This document shows positions 23,007 to 33,945 of a stretch of 60,000 nucleotides of DNA, piece after piece. Position 1 is the first letter of the stretch. Every line of letters starts with the position of its first letter. The position numbers were made by a program, and so were the translations under genes. Origin of the DNA: Apostichopus japonicus (taxonomy: Eukaryota; Echinodermata; Holothuroidea; Aspidochirotida; Stichopodidae); NCBI RefSeq assembly GCF_037975245.1, contig NC_092577.1:22472398-22532397 (forward strand), written 5' to 3'. The notes beneath the pieces were generated by a model. It worked only from the letters and a program-made list of their open reading frames with translations. It ran no database searches and was not told the DNA's origin.

Positions 23007-23816
23007 GATATGTCTTCTGACGTAGTCCAAGAAGGTCACGACAAAGAGGAATCCGGTCAGCTTCTTGCAAGCAGCCTTTCTAAAGGTAAATTTGGTACAA
23101 CTCCTCTCCTGAAGACATGTAGACAATCAAGAACAAACTATTTATGGTGCATACATTAGGAAGAGCATTGTGCATTGCCACCTTTCTTTCACAGATCGGC
23201 GAAAGGCTAGATCCTTACAGGGCATTTCTGCATCAAAAGTTTTGTCAGAAAAATATAGATATATCAGCAATTTGCATTCTGCATGGAAAGTATGTACAAT
23301 GTTTCCTACAAAATTACTGGAAGTTGATGTTGACGAAACCATGCATACATTCCCAGGCTGCTTGACGTTTTTTGGTCTGACATCACCATTTAAGAAAGCC
23401 ACTGAAATTGCGTACCTTCCAATAATCCCAGCGCCACCAAATGCTGATGTTGTGATGGCTGCTTTAAAATATGTGAGCAGCTACCCCAAAAGATGAAGTG
23501 GTGAGACAGAGTGGTGCGGAGGATGTTCTTGTTAAGGCAGATGTATGTCAACAAGGGACAGCAAATTAAGTGTTTGGTCCAGCTCCAGATTACTACCAAG
23601 CATTTAGAGCTCATGGAATATTAAATAAGGCCATGTCAATGGTGCATTTCGAAACATTTGAAGGCTGGTGCATAACAGAAGGGTATGATACTCACCACTG
23701 GTCTTTCTTTGAAAGCATATCAGCTGACATTCATGATTGTTATAAGTATATAGAGGATAAGGCAACATATTCCACCGGCTTTAAAGGTGCCTTGGACAAC
23801 ATGACATCTTGCGTTT
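23007..23816 (+). pseudogene. Mobile-element-associated gene of unknown function, 3' part
   Basis: Continuation of the gene at 16022-17237 after the inserted Kolobok-type element. If one TTAA and the element are taken out, the frame before 17238 passes directly into coding-like sequence rich in Ser, Glu and Gly (23007-23090). Farther on are a block with FPGCLTFFGLT and ATEIAYLPIIPAPP (about 23350-23440). A block with EGWCITEGYDTHHWSFFESI lies at 23660-23720. The latter blocks match the C-terminal half of the same repetitive family. Frame changes near 23170, 23495 and 23570 show it is dead. No enzymatic motif was recognised. Confidence 0.55.
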
Positions 23817-24840
23817 GACAACTGGGTATCCTTGTCAATGACTTTACAGTGGCGGAACCAGGATTTCGCCGAAGGGGGGGGGGCCCAGATGGGAAATGCC
23901 TAATCGTCGTACTGGGGGAGGGGTCTAAGGGGAGTGGGTTCCCCCTCCCCCTTTGGAAAATTTCACAAAATACGGAGGTCCTCGGTGCAATCTGGTGCTA
24001 CTTTTCGTCAAAGTTTGGAGTAAAATTTATTTCCAATAAATCATGTATTCATGGTTTGCCGGGCATATATTTGCAATTTCGAGCAATGAGCTGGGATTTA
24101 CGTCTTTGGGGAGTAGGTGGTGATGCAAACTACTTTTTTACCAGGCTACTCCAGGCCATTTCATCTTGGATGCCCCCTTCCAGATGGAGACTATTGATGC
24201 AGTCAGAATGCCCCTTTCACCTTCACTTTATCAGAATGATGGTGTACTCTTTTTGCAAATTTATTTTACAAAAAATTACACGTGGGATATCATTAAGGTG
24301 CAATAATTTCATGTTCTTAAAAGTAGTCTCGTGAGGTCACGCAATACTAGGGTAAGTTGCAATGAAAAACTACCATTCTTACATGGATCACTAGGCAATG
24401 GATGAGTATGTTCATGTCATGTGGGTATCTCGATCGAACAGATGACGGAATAAACCTCGAACTATCTCATGACTCCATTCGATGGTGGTCCACAGAACAC
24501 ATAATTAATAGAGTTTATCCCCCATAAGGAACTTTCTGAGCAGCGATACATAAATTTCTAACAGCTATATCTAGAATCAATGATTCGAGCATAATAAATA
24601 GCCATTTTGAATACTTTAACTAATGATAGCAACAATAACAGATAAACAGAATAGCTCCAATCTCAGTCTACGGGCAGCAAAACCGTTAAAACATGGAAGT
24701 CATGACATCATGGTACTGATAATAGTCCACTCTGAAATGTTGTCATCAAAATAACCCCTTGCCATAGGGACCAAAAGAGTGTGGACTGTCAATACTCTGC
24801 TATATTATCTCAGAATGTTCCTGAATAATAGAGGAGATTG
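23817..24840. other. Unassigned spacer with one hAT-like terminus
   Basis: At 23850 a CAGTGGCGGAACCAGG end followed by a G-run looks like a hAT-type terminus, but I found no clear partner end. The open frame across 23849-24334 begins in this G-rich end and shows no family resemblance. 24335-24840 holds nothing I can name. Confidence 0.4.
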
Positions 24841-27726
24841 TCAGTCTGCAAGTGGGTTGCAAAGCATCATTCGTCTGGTATTCCTCCTTGCATACATGTC
24901 AATTATAATGTCGTAGTCAAGCTTTATTGACTTGTGTACGTATAACAACACCAGAGCATTCAGCCGTTCGTTCTCCATTGTTGACCTTAGTTTGTTTTTG
25001 ATTAACTTCAATGCCGAGTGGCTTCTTTCTACAGATGCAGATGACACTGGTAACATTAGCAGGAGCCTCAAGATTTGAGTGATGTTGGGGTAGAATGATC
25101 TATTCATACGGTTCAGAGTTTCCTCTATATCCTTTGGCATGTCTTCGATGGTACTACGCCATTCTCTCTTCCACAGGTTGATCTCATGGGTGAAGGTATT
25201 TGGAGAGGGCATGTCTGCAGCATAGAACTGGTGAATATCGGACATCTCCTCATCATTAAGATTGTGTATGTGTGCGGGTAGTAGGCTGAGAGATCTAGCT
25301 GCCACTTTACTGGCATGCGTGAATCTGGAGTTGAATTCTGAGATTAAGTGGTCTAGGTATGTTATGAAAATAGCTGTCCTCCAGTAATCTTCAGGAGAGT
25401 TGGCTTCGATATTGGAGCGCATGGTTTGCCGACCACATCTCCTAGGCATAGATAGTTCAACTTGAACATATTCCTTCCCCGCTAGAGTTTGTGCGTTTTG
25501 CCAGACCTCTCTGAATTTATCCTCGGATGTTGCTCTAACATCCTTAAACTCATCGAGCACAAGTTTGACTTTCTCGTGCGCTGTTATTATGTCCTGCGTC
25601 GGACCCTGTAGAAGTAGGCTCAGTGATTTTGGGTATCCTGAAAAATTAAGGTTTACTTTGAACGCTACGATTAACTTGGGACTTGTCAAATGGATGAGCA
25701 GTCCATTAGCCTCCGTCACTGATTTGGTGTCCCAGTTGCCATCCCCAGATGAAATTGATGCCAAACAATCAATCACAGCCTCGAACATGTCATCTAGGTC
25801 TTGGAGTGCAGTATGGCGTTCCACCCAGCGTGTCTCACACAACATCTTCACCTTGCGCTTGTTTATCAAGCCTGCTCCCTGATCAGGTACTGCTGATGAT
25901 TCTCGACGTTCACGGTTTATTTTGTCAATTGAGGCCTCCAGACACGTTTGCTTCTTAGGGGAATATCTAAAAAACAAGCCGACCTGTTTGACCGCGTCGA
26001 GCATTACTTGCATCTCTGGCAAATTACACGACTTTGATACAGCAAGGTTCAAGTCGTGGCTCATGCAGTAGTAGTACACAGCTTTGGGGTGCAAGTTCGA
26101 AATTCTGGAGGCACATCGACGTCTCAAACCAGCCATGTTTCCGGCACCATCATAAGACTGCGAGCGGCATTCATTCATGCTCAGGCCGATTCCGTCAATC
26201 TTATCAAGAATCTGTTTAGCAAGGGCCAATCCTGTGATATTCTCACACTCGATAAATTCAACAATTCGCTCAACAGGCTTGTCATTGGCTAGGTAACGTA
26301 AGACTAACCCAAGCTGTTCTTTATTACTGACATCTGTTACCTCATCTGCCTGAATACCGAACAAGGGGCCATGGTGTTGCGCGTTGATTTCTTTGATGAT
26401 ATGCTGCGAATGAATTCCTTAATGCAGTTCAATAATTCATTTTGGGTGGTTTTTGAAGAATACGTAGCACTCCTCGCGCACGTTTTCAAAATGTGCTTCT
26501 AGTGTTTTGTCTCCTGATTCGATACAAAGCCGAAGGAGGCCATTGAAATTTCCACTATATCCAAATGCATCCTCCCCGGCATGACCTCGCATAGCAATAC
26601 CATGACGACCACAGTATTCCACGCACCGTAGAATAGATCTGAGAACATCTCTGTTCTTTGCAATGTGTTCCATTTTACGTGCATTCAGCACCAGGTCAAC
26701 ACGACTGGCCTCGTTTTGGGTTGTGCTAACGAAACTCTCCATCAGTGCTGCTGAGGTTTTGTGATATTCACACACCGAATGTTTCTTCAAATCAGCTAGT
26801 GCATCCTTCCAGTTGGTATAAGGTTTGTTGATGAGGAACTGGGCACGGCCACTGGTACGATTTTCAACAGAAAACAGGACACATGCCAGACAGTAGAGAC
26901 CACTTTCTTTCAACGAATAAGTGATGTATTCAAACTGTGTAAACCATTTGTGTTGGCACGACCGTTTCCTCACTCCGGATTTCTTTGCTTTATCTGGATA
27001 CTCTTTACATGGGAATATATAGGATGCGGGAGGAATTCTGTCCTTAATTAGCTTGTACTTGCTATCGTCATTAACTCTCTTTCCCACACATTGGCTAATG
27101 TCGTACATGGACGAACGGACACCAACATCTGGGTCTTCTCGATCCTCATCAGCTGTATTACTGTCATGTTGGCTGGGTTCCATGTTGTCAGTAGGATCTG
27201 CCATTCCCTCTGCATCCGATTCTTCCAATGCTGAAGAAACCAAGAAAATACAAGATTACACAGTGACACAGTTCTTCAGACTGGATTATAAACTTTGACC
27301 CCCGTGCCAGATACTGAAATGTGTAGAGGACAATCCAATGGGTGTTGGGGGGGGGGGTTGTTCTGTGTAACTACTATGGAAAATATTTGCGTATGCGTGC
27401 GGTGACGTATTTGCATATTGTACTGCTCGTTTTGTTAGCTGGGTTGCAGCGGGCTAGTAGGGTTAGGTCAAAACACGCTAGCTAGTAGGCCTCCAGAAGA
27501 GACATAATGCATGCAACTTTTAGTCTTACTTGGTCTACTTCGTTTCGGAGGTGATTGACTACCATCACTTTCATCGGAGGTTTGGTTTTCTCCCAAGACG
27601 CTATCTTCCTCCGAGGATAGCCCCTCCTCATTGCGGCTACCTGGTGTTGAATTAGCTGATACTGGTGAGTTGTTTTGTCTCATGGGATGGTCGTCAGCAT
27701 CTCTCCTGTCAGGAGACTGTATCAAG
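24841..27726 (-). pseudogene. hAT transposase with TTF-type zinc finger (ZMYM1-like), two exons
   Basis: Minus strand. Exon 27726-27530 is acidic and Ser-rich, ends before GTAAGA, and joins in phase an exon starting at 27230 after TTTCTTCAG. The second exon has a TTF-type zinc finger region (about 26970-26860, with SGLYCLACVLF) and a DUF4371-like part. A hAT core follows with Asp in QADEVTDVS (about 26350) and in SYDGAGNMAG (about 26150). The hAT dimerisation end carries SSASVERSHSALK (about 25040). The three acidic residues expected for catalysis are all visible. Two frame changes lie close together (about 26460 and 26410-26420); otherwise the frame is open for 507 residues. It would cut and paste a hAT element. 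The same-strand neighbour upstream is the peptidase-like gene. The protein start is not resolved. Confidence 0.85.
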
Positions 27727-27929
27727 CTGAAAACATGAGAATCAAATTATTAAAGTAAATGTTACTGTTATTACACATCATGTTTGGATGGGTTGAATGC
27801 GTGTGTGTGTGGGGGGGGGGTTAGAGGGGGTCATATTGGATTTTAGTCAGCATAAACTACATAAGTATAACTGTTTTTCTTGTTGATTCTATGATTTGTT
27901 CATCTCCTTCCCAACACGAAAGGGGCGGC

Positions 27930-28205
27930 AACACCGGACGCCGCACCGCATGCATATTTTTTCCCAGAGACGAATTGCGAATAAGGGCAATTCCCATTAA
28001 GAATAAAATGAGGCAACACCCACTGTCCCAAAAACACTTTCTGGACCTTTTTTGTGATTGTGACGTCAGAATATAAAAGAACATGCTTCATTCCCCCTGA
28101 GCTGATGAGTATTTTCGTCGCCCGAAACAAATTTGTGAATTCCTGAAGAACCCTTATCCGTCATGGGGAATAAAAATATGCGCGCCGTACCGCGCCGAAC
28201 CCCGC
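27930..28205. repeat. Short inverted-repeat element, possible MITE
   Basis: GCCGCACCGCATGCATATTT at about 27940 is matched on the opposite strand near 28160-28195 (GCGGTACGGCGCGCATATTT), with about 200 bp between the arms. Match is imperfect; no target duplication was identified. Confidence 0.35.
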
Positions 28206-28404
28206 TTCAAAATGAAGTTGAAAATATGCTAGCTTTCACGGTGCCGTGCAGCGCCGACAATTCCAACAGCCAATTACAGGCACTGATTTGCTGACTCTAA
28301 AACAAATGACATAAATCTTTGTGGAAACGGTGTTGGGAAGGAGTCTGGTAATATAGTGAAATAATCTGTAGCGTTGCCAAGTTTAGTGCAGTGCGGCGCA
28401 GCGC

Positions 28405-28586
28405 CATGCCCGTAGTCAAGGAGGGGGGGGCAGGGGGAAGGTGAGGTTGGCAGAAAGGCGGCACCCCTTGAAAAAAATCTAGAAAACATTACAAAATATG
28501 CATTTCGCCCCCTGGAAAAATCTTCGCCCCCTGGACATTTTTCACCCCCCCCCCTCCCCCGTGAACATGGTCTGGCTACGGGCCTG
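28405..28586. mobile_element. hAT-type MITE, 182 bp, with perfect 8-bp target duplication
   Basis: Begins CATGCCCGTAGTCAAGGAGG and ends, on the other strand, CAGGCCCGTAGCCAGACC. Both ends are flanked by CGCAGCGC (28397-28404 and 28587-28594). Interior is G- and C-runs only. It lies between the peptidase-like exon and the hAT transposase exons. Confidence 0.85.
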
Positions 28587-28682
28587 CGCAGCGCCTAAAT
28601 GCTAGTATAAACTCAATTGGAAATATGCAGAACATATCAGGAAAGACATGTTTGCCTTTGTAGCCTCAAAAAAGGAGTTTAC

Positions 28683-29784
28683 CTTCTGGAAATTACAGTT
28701 GGGGTTATCTCGAAACATGTTGGCTAGATCCTTGGTGTAGGAAACAGCTGCTTCCAAAGATTCAATTTTCATGATAACAGCTCTACCACTGGGACTACTC
28801 TCCCCAGATGAATTACGAGAGTGTGAATCGAAGCACAGAAATGTACCGTCACCCTTGTAAAAGAAAGCGCTGGTGTATCCTGGTGAGCTGCCAATAGTCA
28901 CAAATAAATATTGACTACGTTCCACAGCATTTGCAAGCGCCTCCGGCAAAGCATAAACCAGTGAATCGTTGTTGGATTCGGTGACCTCAAGTGTTCCTGA
29001 GTATGGCTGGTGCTTTGTTATATCCAGACGCTCATTGTCCACAGTGATGACATCGGGGATTTCCTCAACTAATAAATACTGGACATCCCTCTCCTCTGCT
29101 ATTTGTCTATATAGTTGATCACCGCTGTAGAGTACGTGATCAACATCCTCTGTCGTGAAACTGACATCATCGATAACACCGAGACAGCGATCCACGAGAA
29201 ATCGTAGAGACATGCCCACACATTGTTTTCCACCGTCCGCGAAATCACCTTGATGTGAAGAACCACTAGCAAGACAGCGTCGACCAGTCCTATAAGTAGG
29301 AATGAAGGAAAAACACTGAGACACATCCACACAATGTGATTAGATACTCATCTAAAACATTTTTTAGTACTTGGTTAGCTGCGAAAATACAAAATTCTGA
29401 AAATTGTGGACAGAGCATCAGAGTTAATATAAAAAAGGGGCCAACAATTAGTATGATATTGTTGAAATTTTCCTGTTGGGAAAGGGCAGAACTGTAGCCA
29501 GAGTGGCCCTGGCAGGAGGCATAGCAAAGCCCCAGGGAAATTTGTCATCCTCCCCACCCAGAGACTTTCACCCTTCTATTGTTTCGCATCTCCTAACTGT
29601 CAAATTTTGTTACCGTCGGGCCTATACAGGAAGATTGAGTAGATAATGCTGAGGACCCCCAGCCTATTCTCCTCAAAGTATCATAATTGATTGAAATATA
29701 ATTGTATATTTACCTCTTCCCCCTCTGGAATGCTTGGAAAATATCCTGCTGCCCACGTTGTTTTCCTCTCGTTCTCTTTCCCAT
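28683..29784 (-). CDS. Cysteine-peptidase-like protein (deubiquitinase-like, C76/OTU-type motifs), partial gene
   Basis: Minus strand. Exon 1 starts at ATG 29784 and ends at 29714 before GTAAAT; it codes for a short basic start (MGKRTRGKQRGQQ). It joins in phase exon 2 (29289-28683), after CTTATAG and before GTAAAC. Exon 2 holds GDFADGGKQCVGMSL, with a Cys in the position of a catalytic nucleophile, and LCFDSHSRNSSG, an Asp-x-His pair. This Gly-x-Gln-Cys plus Asp-Ser-His pattern resembles herpes-tegument-type (C76) and OTU-like ubiquitin peptidases, and related repetitive animal proteins. Both exons are free of stops. The phase after exon 2 does not fit directly to the next acceptor I see at 27726, so a further exon is missing or the genes are separate. 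Ubiquitin cleavage is inference. Confidence 0.6.
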
Positions 29785-30121
29785 GCTGCTTACTATATAG
29801 GACTCAATCTGAAATGGAGATATATAATACAGTTACGAATCAGAATCAGGCAATGAAAGCATTGCATTAATGACAAGATTTGTGGTGTCGGCTGAGGTTT
29901 GTGGGGATTTCCTGCAGTGACCACTCAGCCTACCTAGGCCGAGAGAGCCCCAGGCTGGAGGTAGGAGCCGGGGGGTGGGGCACTGGGGGCACGTGCCCCC
30001 ACTTCCCCCAATACAGCAATTGCGCCCCATTGAAATGTAAAATATGCCCCTCCTATATGAATAGGCCGAATGTTTTTTTTCGCTCCCAAACAAAATTAAA
30101 ATATAAATAATAATGGAATGT
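29785..30121. other. Spacer upstream of peptidase-like gene
   Basis: No gene. G/C-rich runs at 29960-30010 resemble worn hAT-type ends. The promoter of the peptidase-like gene should lie here, but no clear TATA box was seen. Confidence 0.35.
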
Positions 30122-30322
30122 TTTCAGTGGCAGCGGCGGACTTCAGAATTTGAGGGGACAAGTGTGGGGGCAGAATTTCATGAGGGGAGGGGAGAAAAAA
30201 TAACACTGAATAGGGCTCAAATTTTCACAAGTTGCCCCTGGAAAGTGGGGACAGCTGGGGTGAGCAAGACCATTTGTTCTGGGGGAGTTGCCCCTCATGC
30301 CCCCCCCCCATAGCTCCGACAC
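30122..30322. mobile_element. hAT-type short element, about 200 bp
   Basis: Starts CAGTGGCAGCGGCGGACTTC near 30127 and ends, on the other strand, CAGTGTCGGAGCTATGGGG at about 30322, with a G/C-run interior like the other short hAT-type elements here. The flanks give only a weak 8-bp match (about five of eight), perhaps because the right flank is a microsatellite. Confidence 0.5.
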
Positions 30323-30326
30323 TGAT

Positions 30327-30372
30327 TGTATGTATGTATGTATGTATGTATGTATGTATGTATGTATGTATG
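30327..30372. repeat. (TATG)n microsatellite at LINE 3' end
   Basis: About eleven TATG/TGTA units, ending exactly where the LINE 3' sequence CTTTTTACGTGA begins. On the LINE strand this is a (CATA)n tail. Confidence 0.95.
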
Positions 30373-30384
30373 CTTTTTACGTGA

Positions 30385-30397
30385 CCCGTCATACGGG
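30385..30397 (-). other. 3'-terminal hairpin of Tx1-like LINE
   Basis: CCCGTCATACGGG forms a 4-5 bp stem with a short loop, followed towards the tail by TCACGTAAAAAGC and (CATA)n on the element strand. The related 3' end at 50032-50044 keeps the hairpin with changed bases on both sides of the stem (CCCGCCTCGCGGG). Confidence 0.6.
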
Positions 30398-30533
30398 ATA
30401 CAAAACGTCACGGCCAAACGGCACTACCAAACCATCCCATTCTGAAAAACGAACCTCAGGTCAAGCGAGCCAAAAAAAAGTACATACGCTCACCGACCTG
30501 CAGAGACAAAACGCCCAACCCCCCACTGAAATA

Positions 30534-33500
30534 TTAAAAAACTACAAAAGGACGACCAGCACGCAGCGAAACAAAACACCCTTCCCCAGCACACCACCGT
30601 CCAAAAAAGGCAGCCCTAGATAAACGGCGAAAATCGCCTTCAACCTGAAGGCGAATGTCAGACTTCACCGCCTCCAGGACTGCCTGCCAACTGGCGAATT
30701 TCCCCCTAAAAACAACATCACATCTATTCCTCCAAATAAGTTTTTTTACAACAGAACAAACATAAATAATACGCTGCAACACAGCAACGGAACAAACTGG
30801 AGGATCTAATCCATACAAAACAAAACCCTGTCCTACCGACCAGGAACGGTCTCCCGCTAAACGGTCGGTCCAGGACTGAAACCACTCCCACAAGTTCAAA
30901 ACAAAGGGGCAATGCCAAAAAACATGGGCAGTACTCTCTAAACTGTCACAGCCGGTCCTCGGGCACAGTCCATCACCCAATCGCCAGTGATACCTTTTCA
31001 GATTGGTCACCAAGGCACCGTGTGCAATTCTCCATGCAAGGTCACGGAGCCTGCAACCATTCAGCCTTGAATGCACCGAACGCCATACTTCGACAGGATG
31101 ACGTCCCTGTACAAAAATTGCATTCAAGGCCCTATCCCGCAACGAACTGTGAACGAGGGCCGGCTGTGACAGGTCAACAGGGGGCAACTCAATCAGAGCG
31201 GAGCAAATGACACGCACCACCCTGTTTGGAGTACTACTATGCGGTTCTCTGTTGCTAAACAGCGCCGGGACCCATCGACGCAGGTGCAAACCGCCCCAAA
31301 AACGTACAAAATATGAACAAGGCAACCCTGGGTCAGTTACCGCTACAAACAACTGCTTAAATAACAAACAAGTTAACTTACTTTCCAGATGAACCACCCC
31401 TAACCCACCCTTCTCCAGTTTTTGGTACATTACCGCCCTTTTGACAAGCTCTGTACCCCCCGACCAAATAAATGAAAATATCGCTCTCTCCAACCGCACC
31501 AGGACGCGACGCGGAATTGGATACACCGCGCCCGGGTACCACAAGATGGGCGAAACAAAACGATTAACTACGGTGACTTTCTCTAGGATCGAAAGCCAGC
31601 GGGTGCCAAAGGTTTCGAGCCTGCTCTCAAATACCTCAGCCCTCTCGCTCCAGGTGACATCACCAGGTGCATCGTAGCCGAACCATATACCATTAATTTT
31701 GATATTCTGATCCGACCACGACGCACCGAATGGTAAGTCTCTGTATCTCCAGCTACCAAGACGAAGGCCCTTTGTCTTTTCTGGATTCAACTTCGCCCCG
31801 GTAGCTCTCTCAAAAATAGATAAATCCTGCGAGAGTGCGCGAAAGGAGCCCAGACTCGAAACAACACATGTCACGTGATCTGCATATTGAGCGCATTTCA
31901 CTTTGGCACCCCCTGGCACAACGAATGGAACAAGTCTGGAGTCCCTTTCCAAAAGACGAGAGAGGGACTCGCTAAACAAAACATAAAGTAATGGAGACAG
32001 AGGGCACCCCTGGCGCACCCCCTCTCTACGTTAAAAACCTCCGAACAAAACCCATTTACGATAACAGAACTGAAACTTTCTTCATACAAAACAGAAATCC
32101 ATTTACGAAAAACCGGGTGCAACTGAAACGTCTCCAATACATTCATTAAAAAACCGCGATCCACCATGTCAAAGGCCTTCTGCTGGTCCAGAGACACCAA
32201 TGCACATGGCAGATCACGCTCAATAACAAAGTCGGTCAAGTCGCGCATCAACCACAAGTTCTGCTGGATGCAATGACCCTTCACTGCACAAGTCTGGAGA
32301 TCACCCACAAGATGCGGCATAGCCAGTGCAAGGCGGTTGCACAAAGCCTTAGCCAGCAACTTATAGTCCACATTTAACAAGGTGATCGGACGCTTGTTAC
32401 GGGGATCCAAGGGGTCCCCAGACTTGGGCAGCAAAGTAATCATGCCCATACGTTGACTTTGGTTTAACAGTCCGTTTTGGAAGGCGTCCTCGAAGACGGC
32501 TCTGATGTCGGGTCCTATTATTGCCCAGAAGGTTCGGTAGAACTCCCTCGGAAGCCCGTCCGAACCCGGGGACTTGCCATTCTTCATCTTCGAAAGCGCC
32601 TTCCAAAGCTCAACAGTGGTTATTCCGCCCCCCAAAATATCATTGACATTGTGGGGAACGGTTTTTGAGATTCCCCTCAATAAATCAGCCTGTGCCGACA
32701 AGTCGACATTGCCACGCGTAAACAAACTCGAATAGTACTCTTTATATACGCGGACAATGCCGTGAGGGTCACTAACCACGGTCCCATCAGTAGCGCGCAC
32801 AGACGGGACGCGTCTGTCACCTGCCGATGAGCTAACGGACTGGTAAAACCTCAGTGAAGGGCGCTCCTCGGCTTCCACCGCTTCGACACGGGCCCTGACG
32901 CGGGCACCGTGGTACTTTTCATCGAGATAAGTCTGCAAAGCGATGACAGCCGAAGGGTCGCCAAACTTCACCTCCGCGCACAGCTTCGAGAATTTTTCTC
33001 TTCGACGCCGTGCGCGGGTCACGCAATACTGAATTGCGTAGCGTTTGATGCGCAACTTGACATCATCCCACCATTGGGATGTAGAAGCAAAGGCCGGCTT
33101 CAATGTTTGCCATCCTTTGTACCTGGTCTCGAAACCCTGGCGGAACTCTGCCTCGCCAAGAATCCGACAGTTAAGCTTCCACAGGCCCCGCCCGATGGGG
33201 AAAATGGAAGGCAAAACAAAACGTGCTACCACAGTGTCATAGTCAGAGAGCGGACAGCTGAGCGTCTCGCAACCCGAAAATGTAAAACTAACGGGCGCAT
33301 ACACTCGATCTATCCTGGAGGCATCTTCTCCGTTAGGCCTCACCCACGTATACACCGTACTACACGGGTGCATATGCCTCCAGACATCGGCTAAAAGGTG
33401 TGCCGAAGTGAATCTGTCCAATTCTGTGATCCCAGCGTCGGGACTAGCAGACACAGAAGCCCCGAGTCTGTCAAGACCCGAGTCTGGGACACAGTTAAAG

Positions 33501-33925
33501 TCTCCGACCATGACACATGGTGCACTACCAGGAACAAAGGAAGGCAGCGTGTTAAAAAATTCTCGTCTAGCAGAAGGCCGATTGGGAGCATACACATTGC
33601 AGAGGGAGATGTTACCCTGTGGATACTTGAAAAGAATGCAAACCAATCGGCCCTCGTGATCCGTCTCCACCCTAGTGGCACAACCCGCCTGACGAGGTGA
33701 CAGGAGGATGACAGTGCCACAGGATGAAGACGAACCAAACGAAGCATGCAGCCCACCACCCCACTCATAAGCCCATAGAGGGACATCTTCTTCCAAAATA
33801 TGTGTTTCTTGCAGGCAAACGCAGTCGACCTCCATTGAAATACAATATTGGAAAATGCGACTGCGCTTGCGATGATCCCTCATGCCATTCACGTTCAAAG
33901 TGGCAACTGAAAATGTATGGGCCAT
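30534..33925 (-). pseudogene. Tx1-like LINE ORF2: endonuclease, reverse transcriptase; one frameshift
   Basis: I choose ATG 33925, because the frame upstream of it only overlaps the spacer after ORF1. Residues 1-240 are an AP-type endonuclease (LNVNGMR, QETHI, GDFNCVPDSG, SDYDTV, where a His is usual in place of Tyr). RT blocks follow: GKSPGSDGLP, KRPITLLN, SLDQQKAFDMVDR and, after the frame change, RQGCPLSPLLY. The expected YADD box reads YADH (codons at 31875-31886). A base is missing in the C-run at 32018-32022 (plus strand), which shifts the frame. The last part has a Cys/His block (GDGLCPRTGC...HVFWHC) near 30990-30900. The enzyme would nick the target and copy the element RNA. The frame change and the lost Asp make it inactive. 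Confidence 0.88.
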
Positions 33926-33945
33926 GAGAGGGCAATGGGGCAAAA

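Noticed and set aside
23849-24334. 161-codon plus-strand frame
   Set aside because: Starts in a hAT-like terminus with a G-run and shows no recognisable motif; not supported as a gene.
23841-30322. One large hAT element bounded by CAGTGGCGGA at 23.85 kb and TCCGACACTG at 30.32 kb
   Set aside because: The orientation would fit and the transposase lies inside, but flanking 8-mers do not match, and the right end is better explained by the short element at 30122-30322.
32909-33394. 161-codon plus-strand frame
   Set aside because: Antisense of the LINE endonuclease; the minus strand has all the conserved motifs.
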